Source: Kallotenue papyrolyticum | GTDB lineage: Bacteria > Chloroflexota > Chloroflexia > Chloroflexales > Kallotenuaceae | Length of the DNA: 64,000 nt | Direction: 5' to 3' | Assembly: GCF_000526415.1 (NCBI RefSeq) | Contig: NZ_JAGA01000002.1 | Span: 1,418,001-1,482,000 of the forward strand | Shown here: one piece after another, positions 1 through 8,576 of the stretch | Position numbering within the stretch: position 1 is the first letter of the stretch | Layout of the letters: every line of letters starts with the position of its first letter | The notes under the pieces: model-generated | Databases searched by the model: none | Told to the model about the DNA's origin: nothing | The model's input: the letters and a program-made list of their open reading frames with translations, nothing else | Made by a program: the position numbers and the translations under genes

Positions 1-733
1 CGAGCGGAAGACATCGATGCGCAGGTCGTCGGGATCGATCTCGATGTTGATGGTGTCGTCCACTTCGGGCATAACCTCGACGCGCGCGAAGGAGGTGTGG
101 CGGCGATGGGCCTGGTCGAAGGGCGAGAGGCGCACCAGGCGGTGCACGCCGGCTTCGGCTTTGGCGTAGCCGTAGGCGTAGGGGCCACGCACCTCGATCG
201 TGGCGCTCTTGATGCCGGCCTCTTCGGCGGGCATCTCGTCGATCAGGGCGACCTTCCAGCCGTGCCGCTCGGCCCAGCGCGTGTACATGCGCAGTAGCAT
301 GGCGGCAAAATCAGCCGAATCCACGCCGCCCGCGCCGGGCTGCACCGTAATGAAGGCCGATGCCTGATCGTACGGGCCCGCGAGCAACAAACTGATCTCG
401 GCCTGGTTGATCTCTTCGGCCAGCCGCCGGGTTTCGCGTTCCAGCTCGGCCAGCAGCGCCGGATCATCTTCGGCCAGCTCCAGCAGCTCGGCGGTGGTGC
501 TGAGCTGTTCATCGAGTGATTGCCAGCGCGTCACCTCGGCCTGGAGCGTGGCCAGGCGCTGCATCACGCTCTGCGCGGTGGCGGGATCGCTCCACAGATG
601 CGGATCGGCGGCTTGCTGCTCTAGCGTGGCGATCTGTTGTTGGCGCGCCGGCAGGTCAAAGACGCCCGCGGAGCGCGTCGAAACGCGTCCGCAGGCGCTC
701 CAGTTCGTCACGAAGTTCGCTGACAGTGACCAT
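1..733 (-). CDS. prfB: Peptide chain release factor 2 (RF2), 3' end outside window, programmed +1 frameshift
   Basis: RF2 recognises UGA and UAA stop codons and triggers release of the finished protein from the ribosome. The minus strand reads ATG at 733 through 25 codons, meets TGA at codon 26, and continues in the +1 frame with DLPARQQQIATLEQQAADPHLW. This is the classic autoregulatory layout of prfB, in which scarce RF2 favours frameshifting. Downstream the conserved RF core is clear (VQPGAGGVDSADFAAMLLRM, then GVHRLVRLSPFD followed by RRHTSFA). The tripeptide anticodon region lies beyond the left edge. The ATG gives the same TGA codon number (26) as in E. coli, which supports this start. 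Confidence 0.95.
655..664 (-). promoter_or_regulatory. prfB programmed +1 frameshift site (CTT TGA C)
   Basis: Read on the minus strand the sequence is CGT CTT TGA C, with CTT as codon 25 and TGA as codon 26. Sliding from CTT to TTT puts the ribosome in the frame of the RF2 body. The upstream codons CTC CGC GGG CGT contain only a short GGG instead of the AGGGGG stimulator seen in E. coli, so the Shine-Dalgarno-like helper is weak. Confidence 0.92.
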
Positions 734-768
734 GCGTCTTCCTCGATATCCCTCTCGAAAAACAGGTT

Positions 769-802
769 GAGCCGGCGGAGATTGTAACACCTCCGCCGGC
801 TC
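769..802 (-). terminator. Rho-independent-type terminator of the zinc-ribbon gene
   Basis: A perfect 12-bp inverted repeat (GAGCCGGCGGAG with its complement) has a 10-base loop. On the minus strand the hairpin is followed a few bases later by GTTTTTCG. It sits between the end of the zinc-ribbon gene (842) and prfB (733). Its loop also carries the putative prfB -10 element. Confidence 0.7.
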
Positions 803-809
803 GTTGCCA
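781..809 (-). promoter_or_regulatory. Putative prfB promoter, -10 inside the terminator loop
   Basis: On the minus strand TGTTACAAT (extended -10, TACAAT at 786-781) lies in the loop of the hairpin at 769-802. TGGCAA at 809-804 is a weak -35 at a 17-base spacing. The predicted transcript would start near 774 and have a leader of about 40 bases before the prfB ATG. Confidence 0.5.
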
Positions 810-841
810 TATCGTCGGCTGCCCGTCGCCGGGCGCCTCGA

Positions 842-1252
842 TCAGTAGCGGTTGAAGCCGCCGCGGCTCAGGCCGCGACCGCCGCGCTGCTGGGCGAAAC
901 ACTCCTGGCAGTACACCGGCCGATCGCCGCGTGGGACGAAGGGCACCGTGGTGGTGCGGCCGCACTGCGAGCAGACCGTTTCGTGCTGCACGCGCTCGCG
1001 CTGGCCATACCCGCCATAGCTGCGCTCGTTGTAGCCGCGATCGCCGTAGCTGCGCTCGTTGTAGCTGTTGTAGCTGCGGTCGCTGTAGCCGCCCGCGTCG
1101 CCGCGGGCAGCCTTGCGCGCGCGCCGGCAGTCCGGACAGCGCGTCGGCTCGTTGTCGAAGCCCTTCTGGGCGTAGAACTGTTGCTCACCCGCCGTGAACG
1201 AGAACTCCCTGCCACAGTCCCGGCAGGTCAACGTCTTGTCTGCGAAGCTCAC
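842..1252 (-). CDS. Double zinc-ribbon protein with Tyr/Arg/Ser/Gly-rich linker
   Basis: The 136-residue protein has an N-terminal zinc ribbon (CRDCG, then CPDCRRARK) typical of the zinc-ribbon family seen in many Chloroflexota and Clostridia. A low-complexity linker follows, with repeated SYN, ERSYG and RGYNERSYG units, and then a second CxxC pair (CSQCG and CQEC). The tail is rich in RGG. The start is the GTG at 1252, eight bases after AGGAGG; a longer upstream ATG frame lacks a ribosome site. The composition suggests nucleic-acid binding or condensation with RNA, but the exact role is unknown. Confidence 0.8.
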   Translation of the reverse strand: MSFADKTLTCRDCGREFSFTAGEQQFYAQKGFDNEPTRCPDCRRARKAARGDAGGYSDRSYNSYNERSYGDRGYNERSYGGYGQRERVQHETVCSQCGRTTTVPFVPRGDRPVYCQECFAQQRGGRGLSRGGFNRY

Positions 1253-1391
1253 CGTGAGCTCCTCCTGGGTACAAAAACCAACCTGACAATGTGGACGACG
1301 CGGGCTGACCTGCGTTCGCGGCGGGACCAGTTCTGGGGGGAACGGGAGACCGACTTCTCTGCACGCGGGGCCGTGTCGAACCCACGCCTCC

Positions 1392-1420
1392 AGTATAGGG
1401 CAACTGCGCATGATTTGCAA
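1392..1420 (-). promoter_or_regulatory. Promoter of the zinc-ribbon gene
   Basis: On the minus strand TTGCAA (1420-1415) and TATACT (1397-1392) are separated by 17 bases, close to a sigma-70 consensus. The predicted start near 1385 leaves a leader of about 130 bases before the GTG at 1252. No known riboswitch was recognised in it. Confidence 0.65.
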
Positions 1421-1454
1421 GAGGCAATTTGCGTCGGTGCGCTTTGCGCGCGTC

Positions 1455-2117
1455 TCACCGCCTCGAAGCGAGGTGATGCGCCCGGCGCGTCGTTTCCGGT
1501 AAACGGTAGCGCGGCGTGCACTGCAGCACCAGCCTGATGGCAGTGGGGAGGCTGATGCGGTGGCCGACCGAAACGTAGAGCGGACGGGTGCCGGCGCGCG
1601 TGCGGACCACCGCGCCGATCACCTCGTTGCCGTCCAGGAGTGGTTGCCAGGCGCCGCGCCGATCGGCCAGGGGCGCGTGCGTGCCGATCAGACGCGTTTT
1701 GGCGACGCCGATGGTGGGGCGATCAAGGAGCACGCCCACATGGCAGGCGATGCCGAAGCGACGAGGATGCGCCAGGCCCTGCCCGTCGCACAGGATCACG
1801 TCGGGTGGTGTGCTGAGTTGTGCCAGGGCGGCGAGCACCGCCGGCACTTCGCGGAACGAGAGCAGCCCGGGAATGTAGGGAAAGCTGGTCGCGCATTCGG
1901 CGATCGCCTCCGCCTGCAGGGCGAGCTCTGGAAATGAGAGCACGGCGACCGCCGCGCGGGTGATCGTGCCATTGGCGCGGAAGCCGGCATCCACGCCGGC
2001 GACAGAGCGGATCGGCCCCAGCCGATCCTCGCTGACGACCTGGGCGCGCAGGCGTTGCTGGACGGCGATCGCGGCTTCGGCGGTGGTTGGCCAGTCGGGG
2101 GGGAGGCAATCGCGCAT
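1455..2117 (-). CDS. nfi: Endonuclease V (deoxyinosine 3' endonuclease)
   Basis: Endonuclease V nicks DNA next to deoxyinosine, starting repair of deaminated adenine. The 220-residue product carries the family blocks in order: VAGVDAGF near residue 40 with a metal-binding Asp, [14 protein letters not shown] motif ([10 protein letters not shown]), [13 protein letters not shown], and [10 protein letters not shown] with the catalytic Lys. Its ATG lies two bases after the stop of the upstream Nudix gene, with GGAGGG as ribosome site, so the two form an operon. The pairing with a Nudix hydrolase fits a nucleotide-damage theme. Confidence 0.93.
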   Translation of the reverse strand: MRDCLPPDWPTTAEAAIAVQQRLRAQVVSEDRLGPIRSVAGVDAGFRANGTITRAAVAVLSFPELALQAEAIAECATSFPYIPGLLSFREVPAVLAALAQLSTPPDVILCDGQGLAHPRRFGIACHVGVLLDRPTIGVAKTRLIGTHAPLADRRGAWQPLLDGNEVIGAVVRTRAGTRPLYVSVGHRISLPTAIRLVLQCTPRYRLPETTRRAHHLASRR

Positions 2118-2119
2118 GG

Positions 2120-2599
2120 TTAGGCCCTCCGTTGCGCTGACGGTGCCGGCGCGTTCGTCGTCATGCCGGCAGCGCGCATGGTGGCCGCCTGGCGAATAAT
2201 GCGTTCGGTCTCGTGCCAGAGCTGGTAGGTCGGCAGCTCGTCGAGCGTCACCCAGGCGACGGCGTCGGCATCGTCGGCGGGCCGGGCCTCGCCGCTGCGC
2301 CATTCGGCCAGCGTGTCGATCAGCGTGTAGTGGAAGCGTACCGCGCCGCTCGCTTCATCACGGTCGATCAGATCAACCACATCGACGATGGCCTGGACCT
2401 CGATCTCGATGCCGGTCTCCTCGCGTACTTCGCGCTGGACGGCCTCACGCACGCGTTCGCCCCACTCCTGCCGGCCACCGGGCAGGCTCCACTCGCCCTG
2501 GCGCGGCGGCCGTCCCCGGCGCACCAGCAGCACGCGCTCATCACGCCACACGACTGCGGCGACGCCGATCAGGGGATAGCAGCCAGGTGTCTGATGCAT
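2120..2599 (-). CDS. Nudix hydrolase (MutT/ADP-ribose pyrophosphatase type)
   Basis: The 159-residue protein has a complete Nudix box, G-x5-E-x7-REVREETGI, starting at [12 protein letters not shown]; the Glu residues bind Mg2+ for cleavage of a nucleoside diphosphate linked to another moiety. The substrate cannot be told from sequence. The ATG at 2599 has AAGGA eight bases upstream; another ATG at 2608 is too close to that site. It is co-transcribed with endonuclease V, and its 5' region faces the promoter of the divergent membrane-protein gene. Confidence 0.88.
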   Translation of the reverse strand: MHQTPGCYPLIGVAAVVWRDERVLLVRRGRPPRQGEWSLPGGRQEWGERVREAVQREVREETGIEIEVQAIVDVVDLIDRDEASGAVRFHYTLIDTLAEWRSGEARPADDADAVAWVTLDELPTYQLWHETERIIRQAATMRAAGMTTNAPAPSAQRRA

Positions 2600-2623
2600 G
2601 TACGCCATCCTTTCATGGGACGG

Positions 2624-2651
2624 TTGACGCTCTTGCAAACGCTGGTATAAT
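2624..2651 (+). promoter_or_regulatory. Promoter of the membrane-protein gene at 2690
   Basis: TTGACG (2624-2629) and TATAAT (2646-2651) are 16 bases apart and the -10 is extended (TGGTATAAT). The start would lie near 2658, about 32 bases before the ATG. Confidence 0.75.
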
Positions 2652-2689
2652 CGCAGCGGCAACAGCCCCTGCCCTGGAGACGATACTGG

Positions 2690-3169
2690 ATGATTGAGTA
2701 TTTTACCCAAGAGCAGCCACCCTTTGGTCGGGTCAGCATCACCATGACGCTGCTCTGGCTGGTCACCTTGGTGGTTGGTCTCTACCTGTTGCGGAGCTAT
2801 CGGGAGGCCAATCCGGTGCGCCTGCGCTTCGTGCGCCGCGTCGGTCTGGTGACGTCGATCCTCAGCGCGCTGGGCTTGATCGCGCTGGCGTTCAAGCTCT
2901 GGGGCGTGCCGCTGCTGTCCTGGCGCTTGTGGAGCTACCTGGTGGCGCTGGCCTCGCTGGGCTATTGGGCCTATGCGCTGTACTTCTACTTGCAGCGTCT
3001 GCCCGCGCAGGTTACCGCGGCAGCGCGGACGGCGCGGCGCTCCACCGGCGCGCGTGCCTACACCGCTCCGTCCAACGGCGAGGCTTCGCGCGCGCCAAGG
3101 CCGCCCCGGCCGGCCGCGACGACGACACGCCGCGCTGCGCGACGGGAGAAAAAACGTAAAACCCGCTGA
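2690..3169 (+). CDS. Membrane protein of unknown function, basic C-terminal tail
   Basis: The 159-residue product has three predicted membrane segments (about residues 17-36, 47-69 and 79-99) and a roughly 55-residue tail that is rich in Ala, Pro, Thr and Arg and ends RREKKRKTR. The tail probably lies in the cytoplasm and could contact membrane lipid or nucleic acid. No family was recognised. The gene stands alone, with its own promoter upstream and a strong hairpin terminator downstream. GGAGA lies nine bases before the ATG. Confidence 0.75.
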   Translation: MIEYFTQEQPPFGRVSITMTLLWLVTLVVGLYLLRSYREANPVRLRFVRRVGLVTSILSALGLIALAFKLWGVPLLSWRLWSYLVALASLGYWAYALYFYLQRLPAQVTAAARTARRSTGARAYTAPSNGEASRAPRPPRPAATTTRRAARREKKRKTR

Positions 3170-3190
3170 GGCGCTCATGCTCAGATGCCG

Positions 3191-3228
3191 CAGCGGCGCG
3201 AGCGCACTCGCGCCGCTGTTGTTTTGTT
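3191..3228 (+). terminator. Rho-independent terminator
   Basis: A perfect 12-bp stem, CAGCGGCGCGAG with its complement, encloses the loop CGCA and is followed by TTGTTTTGTT. It ends the membrane-protein transcript. Confidence 0.85.
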
Positions 3229-3341
3229 GGCAGGACTGGTGAAGTGAGACGGGTATGTTATGGTCATTTCTGGGCGTATTGCGGAATTTTTATGTACCAT
3301 TATGAGCGGATTTTTGATTCTCAGCGCGATCCCGTTTTGCA

Positions 3342-3350
3342 TGGTATAAT
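3342..3350 (+). promoter_or_regulatory. Extended -10 promoter of the epimerase gene
   Basis: TGGTATAAT is a perfect extended -10 in an unusually A+T-rich stretch (about 3240-3390). No good -35 lies at the right distance; TTGATT at 3314 is too far. The leader would be about 35 bases. Confidence 0.65.
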
Positions 3351-3391
3351 TTCTGGGAAAAACCTATCGTTATCGAAAGGTTAAAAGGCGG

Positions 3392-4348
3392 ATGTGGCGA
3401 GTCCTGATCACCGGATCGAGCGGCCAGATCGGCACCAATCTGGCGCTGCGGCTGCAGGCGGACGGGCATACAGTCTTCGGCGTTGATAAGCGCGTCAATC
3501 CCTGGACCGACCGCTTTGCCTACCTGCTGCAGGATTTGAGCGCGCCCTACCGCGATTTCGCCGGGGGCATCGGCTCGGTGCCCTACCCTCCCTGCGACGT
3601 GGTTGTGCACTTAGCGGCCAATGCCAAGGTTCACGAGCTGGTAGAGGCGCCGCACCGCGCGATGGAAAACCTGCAGATCACGTTTAATGTGCTGGAGTAT
3701 TGCCGCCACAACAACATCCCGTTGATCTTCTCCTCGTCGCGCGAGGTGTACGGCGATATTCATCGCTATATCACCGACGAGACGCACGCCGATTTTTCAT
3801 TCACCGAGAGCCCGTATTCCGCATCTAAGATCGGCGGCGAGGCGCTGATCTATGCCTACGCGCGCTGCTATGGCCTGCGCTACATCGTCTTTCGCTTCAG
3901 CAACGTGTACGGTCGCTATGATTGTGACCTCGAACGCATGGAGCGCGTTATTCCGTTGTTTATCAGGCGTATGGCGCAGGGCTTGCCGGTCACCGTCTAT
4001 GGCCGCGAGAAGGTGCTGGATTTTACCTACGTTGACGATTGCGTGGATGGTATTGTGCGCGGCATCGAACGCCTGCTGGCCGGTGAAGTGGTCAACCAGA
4101 CGATCAATTTAGCCTACGGCCAGGGCAACACGCTGGTGCGCATGGCCGAACTGGTGGCCTCGGCCTTGGGGGTGGCGCCCACGATCATCGTTGAGCCGGC
4201 CAAGCGTACCGGTGAAGTGACGCACTACGTCGCCGATCTGCGCAAGGCGAAGGCGTTGCTCGACTATCAGCCACAGACGCCGCTGGAGCAGGGGATCCCC
4301 AAAGCCGTGGCCTGGTGGCGCGCCTGGCATGGACGCGATAGGGTGTAG
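3392..4348 (+). CDS. NAD-dependent epimerase/dehydratase (extended SDR)
   Basis: The 318-residue protein has the N-terminal Rossmann motif ITGSSGQIG, a Ser-rich active-site strand (IFSSSREVYG, residues about 112-121) and the catalytic YSASK (Tyr142, Lys146), so it is an extended short-chain dehydrogenase acting on a nucleotide-sugar. RFSNVYGRYD and the DFTYVDDCVDGI segment resemble UDP-glucose 4-epimerase and dTDP-glucose dehydratase relatives. The exact substrate is uncertain. A histidine kinase gene starts three bases after its stop, so the two are probably co-transcribed. Confidence 0.88.
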   Translation: MWRVLITGSSGQIGTNLALRLQADGHTVFGVDKRVNPWTDRFAYLLQDLSAPYRDFAGGIGSVPYPPCDVVVHLAANAKVHELVEAPHRAMENLQITFNVLEYCRHNNIPLIFSSSREVYGDIHRYITDETHADFSFTESPYSASKIGGEALIYAYARCYGLRYIVFRFSNVYGRYDCDLERMERVIPLFIRRMAQGLPVTVYGREKVLDFTYVDDCVDGIVRGIERLLAGEVVNQTINLAYGQGNTLVRMAELVASALGVAPTIIVEPAKRTGEVTHYVADLRKAKALLDYQPQTPLEQGIPKAVAWWRAWHGRDRV

Positions 4349-4351
4349 CCC

Positions 4352-6598
4352 ATGAGCGAGCGCTTCGAGTCCTTGCATCAGTCATCGCTTCCGGCGCCCG
4401 AGCGGTCAGGCGCACCGCATGCGGTCGTCCTGTTGGGGGTGGTGGCACAGCTGACCCGCCAACTGGATGCGCCCGATCTGCCGCTGCGCGCCGCGCGGCT
4501 GGTGGTTGAGGCGCTGCCGATGGTCGAGACGGCCCTGCTATGGCTGGTGAGCCGCGCCGATCGCCGCCTCAGACCGGTGGCGGTTGCAGGAGCGCAGGCA
4601 CAGTGGCTGCAGCCAGCGCTGGCGCACATGGTGGTCGAGCCCTGGATGGGCGGGCCGGCCTGGCCGCTGCTGCAGCGTCAGGCGCAGGTGCTGACCTCGG
4701 GTGCGGCCTATGCCGCCGACCTGGAAGCGCTGGGGGTGCAGGCCGAGCCGCTGCGCAGACTGAGCACCGACCGGCCGGCCTTTCACGTTGTGCGGCTGCC
4801 GTTGTTGGTCGGCGGTGACGCGCTAGGCGTGCTGGAACTGATCACGACGCAGGGGCAAGCCGCCGGCGCACTGCCCGACCTGATGACGCTCCAGGCCGTT
4901 GCCGATCACCTCGCGCTGGCGCTGGACTACGTCCAACGTGCCGACGAGACACATCGCCTGCAACGTCGTCTGCAGGCGTTCGATGCGCTGCTCGCGGCGA
5001 TCGCTTCCGCCGGTGACGTGCAACAGCTTGCCGAACGGGCCCTGCCGGCGCTTGCACACCTGGCCGGTAGCGAGCATGCCCTGCTGGCGCTGAGCGAAGA
5101 TGGTCAGGTACGCGTGGCTGCCCTGACCGGCGCACTGGCGACGGTGGTTGACCGCAACACCTGGCTCGCTCCGGATGCCGAGCCGCTGGCCGAGGCCGGC
5201 CGGGCCGGCAGCCTGATCGTTCAGGACCTCGGCCCGGCGCATCCCTGGGCGGCGCTCCAGGCTGCAGGTATCGCCCGGCTGACGATCATGCCGCTGCTGG
5301 CCGGGCCAACGCCGGTTGGCTTTCTGATCCTGGGCTGGCCGGATGAGCAGGCCGGCGATGAGGCGCGTGCCATCCTGGAGGCGCTGGCGCCACAGCTCGC
5401 GCTGGCGATCGTCAATCAGCAACGGCATAGCGCCGGCCTGCGTGAGCACCGCTTGCTCAGCAGCGTGATCGCCTCGCTCAACGAGGGGGTGATCATCTGC
5501 GATCGCCTGGGGCGTCTCACCCTGGCCAATCGCGCCGCGGCCAGCCTGCTGGGCCTTGACCTGGCGCTGATCCGCACGCGCGGCGAGCTGATGCAGGCAC
5601 TCCAGGTGCGCAGCCTGGACGGGCACAACGTGCCGCCGGAAGCGCTGCCGCTTTCGCGCGCCTTGCAGGGCGAGAGCTACACCGACTACGAGGTGGAGGT
5701 GACGCGCGGTACGGGCGAGCGGGCGATTCTCTGTTTTTCGGGCGCGCCGCTGTACGCCGATGATGGCAGTATCGCCGGCGGCGTGATCGTCTTCCGCGAT
5801 CTGACCGAGCAAAAACTCCACGACGCGGCACGCAGCGAATTTTTGGCAGTTGCCGCCCATGAGCTGCGCGCGCCTCTGGCGGCGGTCAAGGGCTACGCCG
5901 ATCTGCTGCTGCAGCGCGAGCTGCAGCGGCCCGATGGCAGCGAACGCGACCGACGCGGCATGCAGATGTTGGCGCGGCAGATCGATCATCTGGTGCAACT
6001 GGTCGATAACCTGCTCAACCTATCGCGCCTGGACGCCGGACGCTTTGATCTCTACCTACAACCGGTCGATCTGATGCCGCTGCTCGAAGCCTGCGTCGAT
6101 CGCATGCGCATGGGCGATCCCGCGCATCAGTTCGAGCTGCGTGGACCGGAGAGCCTGCCGCTGGTCTGCGATCAGTTGCGCGTCCAACAGGTGCTGACCA
6201 ATCTGCTCTCCAACGCGGCGCGCTACAGCCCGGCGGGGACGCAGGTTACAGTTGAGGTCTGGACCACCTCCTGTACCATCGAGGGGGGCGTGGTGACCGA
6301 GCTGGACGGTGCCGAGCAGTGTGTGATGATCGCGGTGCGCGACCAGGGCGTAGGCATGCCGCCGGAGGTCCAGGCGCGCATCTTCGATCGCTACTTCCGT
6401 GCCAACACCAGCGCCGCGGCCAGCGGGCTGGGCTTAGGGCTGTACATCACGCGCGAGATCGTGCTGCGCCACGGCGGTAAAATCTGGGTCGAGAGCGCGC
6501 CCGGTCAGGGCACCAGCGTGTATGTGCTGCTGCCGGTGCAAGCCGCGCCACCGCGCGATGCCGCCGCGCCGGCGCTGGCCAACCAGAGCCTGGGCTGA
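4352..6598 (+). CDS. Cytoplasmic GAF-GAF-PAS sensor histidine kinase
   Basis: The 748-residue protein has no membrane segment. Two GAF-like sensory domains (about 40-200 and 210-355) precede a PAS domain (about 365-485), a HisKA dimerisation domain with the phospho-acceptor AAHELRAPL (His503), and a HATPase domain with the N box LTNLLSNAARYSP, DQGVGMPPE and GLGLGLYITREIV. A role in sensing a cytoplasmic ligand or redox state is inferred. No response regulator is adjacent; the nearest receivers are about 5-7 kb downstream. Confidence 0.9.
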   Translation: MSERFESLHQSSLPAPERSGAPHAVVLLGVVAQLTRQLDAPDLPLRAARLVVEALPMVETALLWLVSRADRRLRPVAVAGAQAQWLQPALAHMVVEPWMGGPAWPLLQRQAQVLTSGAAYAADLEALGVQAEPLRRLSTDRPAFHVVRLPLLVGGDALGVLELITTQGQAAGALPDLMTLQAVADHLALALDYVQRADETHRLQRRLQAFDALLAAIASAGDVQQLAERALPALAHLAGSEHALLALSEDGQVRVAALTGALATVVDRNTWLAPDAEPLAEAGRAGSLIVQDLGPAHPWAALQAAGIARLTIMPLLAGPTPVGFLILGWPDEQAGDEARAILEALAPQLALAIVNQQRHSAGLREHRLLSSVIASLNEGVIICDRLGRLTLANRAAASLLGLDLALIRTRGELMQALQVRSLDGHNVPPEALPLSRALQGESYTDYEVEVTRGTGERAILCFSGAPLYADDGSIAGGVIVFRDLTEQKLHDAARSEFLAVAAHELRAPLAAVKGYADLLLQRELQRPDGSERDRRGMQMLARQIDHLVQLVDNLLNLSRLDAGRFDLYLQPVDLMPLLEACVDRMRMGDPAHQFELRGPESLPLVCDQLRVQQVLTNLLSNAARYSPAGTQVTVEVWTTSCTIEGGVVTELDGAEQCVMIAVRDQGVGMPPEVQARIFDRYFRANTSAAASGLGLGLYITREIVLRHGGKIWVESAPGQGTSVYVLLPVQAAPPRDAAAPALANQSLG

Positions 6599-6625
6599 GC
6601 CGCAAGCGGCAAAGGAGGCGAGCAC

Positions 6626-8005
6626 ATGGATCTCTTCAGCCATGCCGCCCAGCAGGATCAGCAGGCGCCCCTCGCGGCGCGCATGCGACCCCGGACGCTG
6701 GACGAATTTGTGGGTCAGGAACGCATCGTCGGCGAGAACCGCCTGTTGCAACGCGCCTTGCGCCAGGGCGTGCTCTTCTCGCTGATCCTCTGGGGACCGC
6801 CCGGCAGTGGCAAAACCACGCTGGCGCGCTTGCTGGCGCAGGCCAGCCAGGCCCACTTCGAACAGCTTTCGGCGGTCAGCGCCGGCGTTGCCGAGCTGCG
6901 TACCGTGATCAAGCAGGCCCAGGAGCGTCGCCGGCTCTACGCCCAGCGCACGGTGCTGTTCGTGGATGAGATCCACCGCTGGAACAAAGCCCAGCAGGAT
7001 GCGGTGCTGCCCTACGTTGAGGATGGCACCCTGATCCTGATCGGCGCGACAACCGAAAATCCCTCCTTTGAGATCAACGGCGCGCTGCTGTCGCGCTGTC
7101 GGGTTGTGCGGCTGGAGGCGCTTGACGACGAGGCGATCGGTGCGATCGTTGACCGTGCCCTGCGCGATGCCGAGCGCGGCCTAGGCGTGCTGCGCGTCGA
7201 GCTGGAAGCGGACGCACGCGATCTGCTGATCAACGTAGCCAACGGCGATGCCCGCGCGGCGCTCAACGCGCTGGAGGCAGCCGCCTTGGCCGCGCCAACC
7301 GACGCAGCGGGCCGCCGCGTGTTGGATCGTGCGGCGATCCAGGAAGCCTACCAGCGGCGGCAGATCGCCTACGACAAAGGCGGTGACCTGCACTACGATG
7401 CCATCTCCGCTCTGCACAAATCCGTGCGCGACAGCGACCCCGATGGCGCGCTGTACTGGCTGGCGCGCATGCTGGAGGGCGGCGCCGATCCACTCTACGT
7501 GGCGCGGCGCATCGTGCGCATGGCGGTGGAGGATATCGGCCTGGCCGATCCCCTGGCGCTGCCACAGGCGATCGCAGCCCAACAGGCCGTGCATCTGCTG
7601 GGCCTGCCCGAAGGCGCGCTGGCGCTGGCCCAGGCGGTCGTCTACCTGTGCCAAGCGCCCAAGAGCAACGCGGTGTACCGCGCCTATGGCCGCGTGCTGG
7701 AAGATGTCGAACACACCCGCAACGAGCCGGTGCCGCTGCACCTGCGCAACGCGGTCACCGGTCTGATGCGCAGCCTGGGCTATGGCGCCGGCTATCGCTA
7801 CGCGCATGACTACGCCGACGCGCGTGTCGAGCAGGAGCATTTGCCGCCCAACCTCGCCGGACGGCGCTACTACTATCCGACTACCCACGGCTTCGAGGCG
7901 CGTGTGGCTGAACGCCTGGCCTGGCGCAACCACGCTGCCGCCTCCACGCACGACCCGGCGGCCGATGTGCCGACGGCTGAAGCACACCCGCCCGAGCATG
8001 GGTGA
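6626..8005 (+). CDS. rarA: Replication-associated recombination protein A (AAA+ ATPase)
   Basis: RarA (MgsA) is a clamp-loader-like AAA+ ATPase that acts at stalled replication forks. The 459-residue product begins with MRPRTLDEFVGQ, typical of the family, followed by Walker A GPPGSGKT (57-64), Walker B VLFVDEIHRWNKAQQD, sensor 1 LIGATTENP, and the C-terminal tetramerisation region ending near HLPPNLAGRRYYYP. The length matches the family. AGGAGG lies nine bases before the ATG. Confidence 0.95.
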   Translation: MDLFSHAAQQDQQAPLAARMRPRTLDEFVGQERIVGENRLLQRALRQGVLFSLILWGPPGSGKTTLARLLAQASQAHFEQLSAVSAGVAELRTVIKQAQERRRLYAQRTVLFVDEIHRWNKAQQDAVLPYVEDGTLILIGATTENPSFEINGALLSRCRVVRLEALDDEAIGAIVDRALRDAERGLGVLRVELEADARDLLINVANGDARAALNALEAAALAAPTDAAGRRVLDRAAIQEAYQRRQIAYDKGGDLHYDAISALHKSVRDSDPDGALYWLARMLEGGADPLYVARRIVRMAVEDIGLADPLALPQAIAAQQAVHLLGLPEGALALAQAVVYLCQAPKSNAVYRAYGRVLEDVEHTRNEPVPLHLRNAVTGLMRSLGYGAGYRYAHDYADARVEQEHLPPNLAGRRYYYPTTHGFEARVAERLAWRNHAAASTHDPAADVPTAEAHPPEHG

Positions 8006-8082
8006 TGTGCTATCCTTGCCCCGCCAGCGGTCATACATACAGGCGGGATTAACGGACTATAGGCGGCGCACGATCGGATGTC

Positions 8083-8088
8083 TATAAT
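8083..8088 (+). promoter_or_regulatory. Putative -10 of the rsbS-rsbT operon
   Basis: A perfect TATAAT lies 104 bases before the rsbS start codon in the 187-base gap after rarA. No convincing -35 is seen, so an accessory factor or another sigma factor may matter. Confidence 0.5.
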
Positions 8089-8192
8089 GTCGGCGCAGTG
8101 CCCGATTGGCGCGCAACGCCCGGCGTGCTGCACACCCGGACTGCATCTGACGTGGAAGCTGCGTTCACTGCTCGCCTGGTGCTGGAGGTACC

Positions 8193-8576
8193 GTGGAGGT
8201 TATTCGCATTCCGATCTTGAAGATCGAGAATTTTCTGGTGGCCTCGATCCAGACTGCGCTGCACGACGTGCAGGCGATGGAGTTCAAAGACAATCTGCTC
8301 CAGCAGATCTATGAAACCAAAGCCAAAGGCGTCGTGCTCGATCTGACGGCCATCGATGTCCTGGACAGCTTCGTCGGTCGGTTGATCAACGACATCTCGC
8401 AGATGTCCAACCTGATGGGCGCCAAAGTGGTGATCACCGGGTTGCAGCCGGCGGTGGCCATCACCCTGGTTGAACTGGGGCTGGAATTGCCGCAGGTGTT
8501 GACCGCGCTCAACCTCGAAAAAGGCATCGCGGCGTTGCGTCGCGCGACAGGGCACGCTGTCTATGGCCGAGGCTAA
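8193..8576 (+). CDS. rsbS: Stressosome STAS protein RsbS
   Basis: RsbS is the minimal STAS-domain scaffold of the stressosome and holds the RsbT kinase inactive until phosphorylated. The 127-residue product matches RsbS through its whole length (IPILK near the start, IYETKAKGVVLDLT, MGAKVVITGLQPAVAITL). The phospho-acceptor Ser falls at residue 59 (LDSF), the same number as in B. subtilis. It starts with GTG four bases after GGAGGTACC-type ribosome site, and its end overlaps rsbT by 14 bases. The partner RsbR-type protein is found at 58.8 kb. Confidence 0.93.
   Translation: MEVIRIPILKIENFLVASIQTALHDVQAMEFKDNLLQQIYETKAKGVVLDLTAIDVLDSFVGRLINDISQMSNLMGAKVVITGLQPAVAITLVELGLELPQVLTALNLEKGIAALRRATGHAVYGRG

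Noticed and set aside
4823-5998. 391-residue open frame antisense to the GAF-GAF-PAS kinase
   Set aside because: It has no recognised domain, and its Gln/Arg/His/Ala-rich composition is what GC-rich genes give on the opposite strand. The kinase frame has clear domain motifs.
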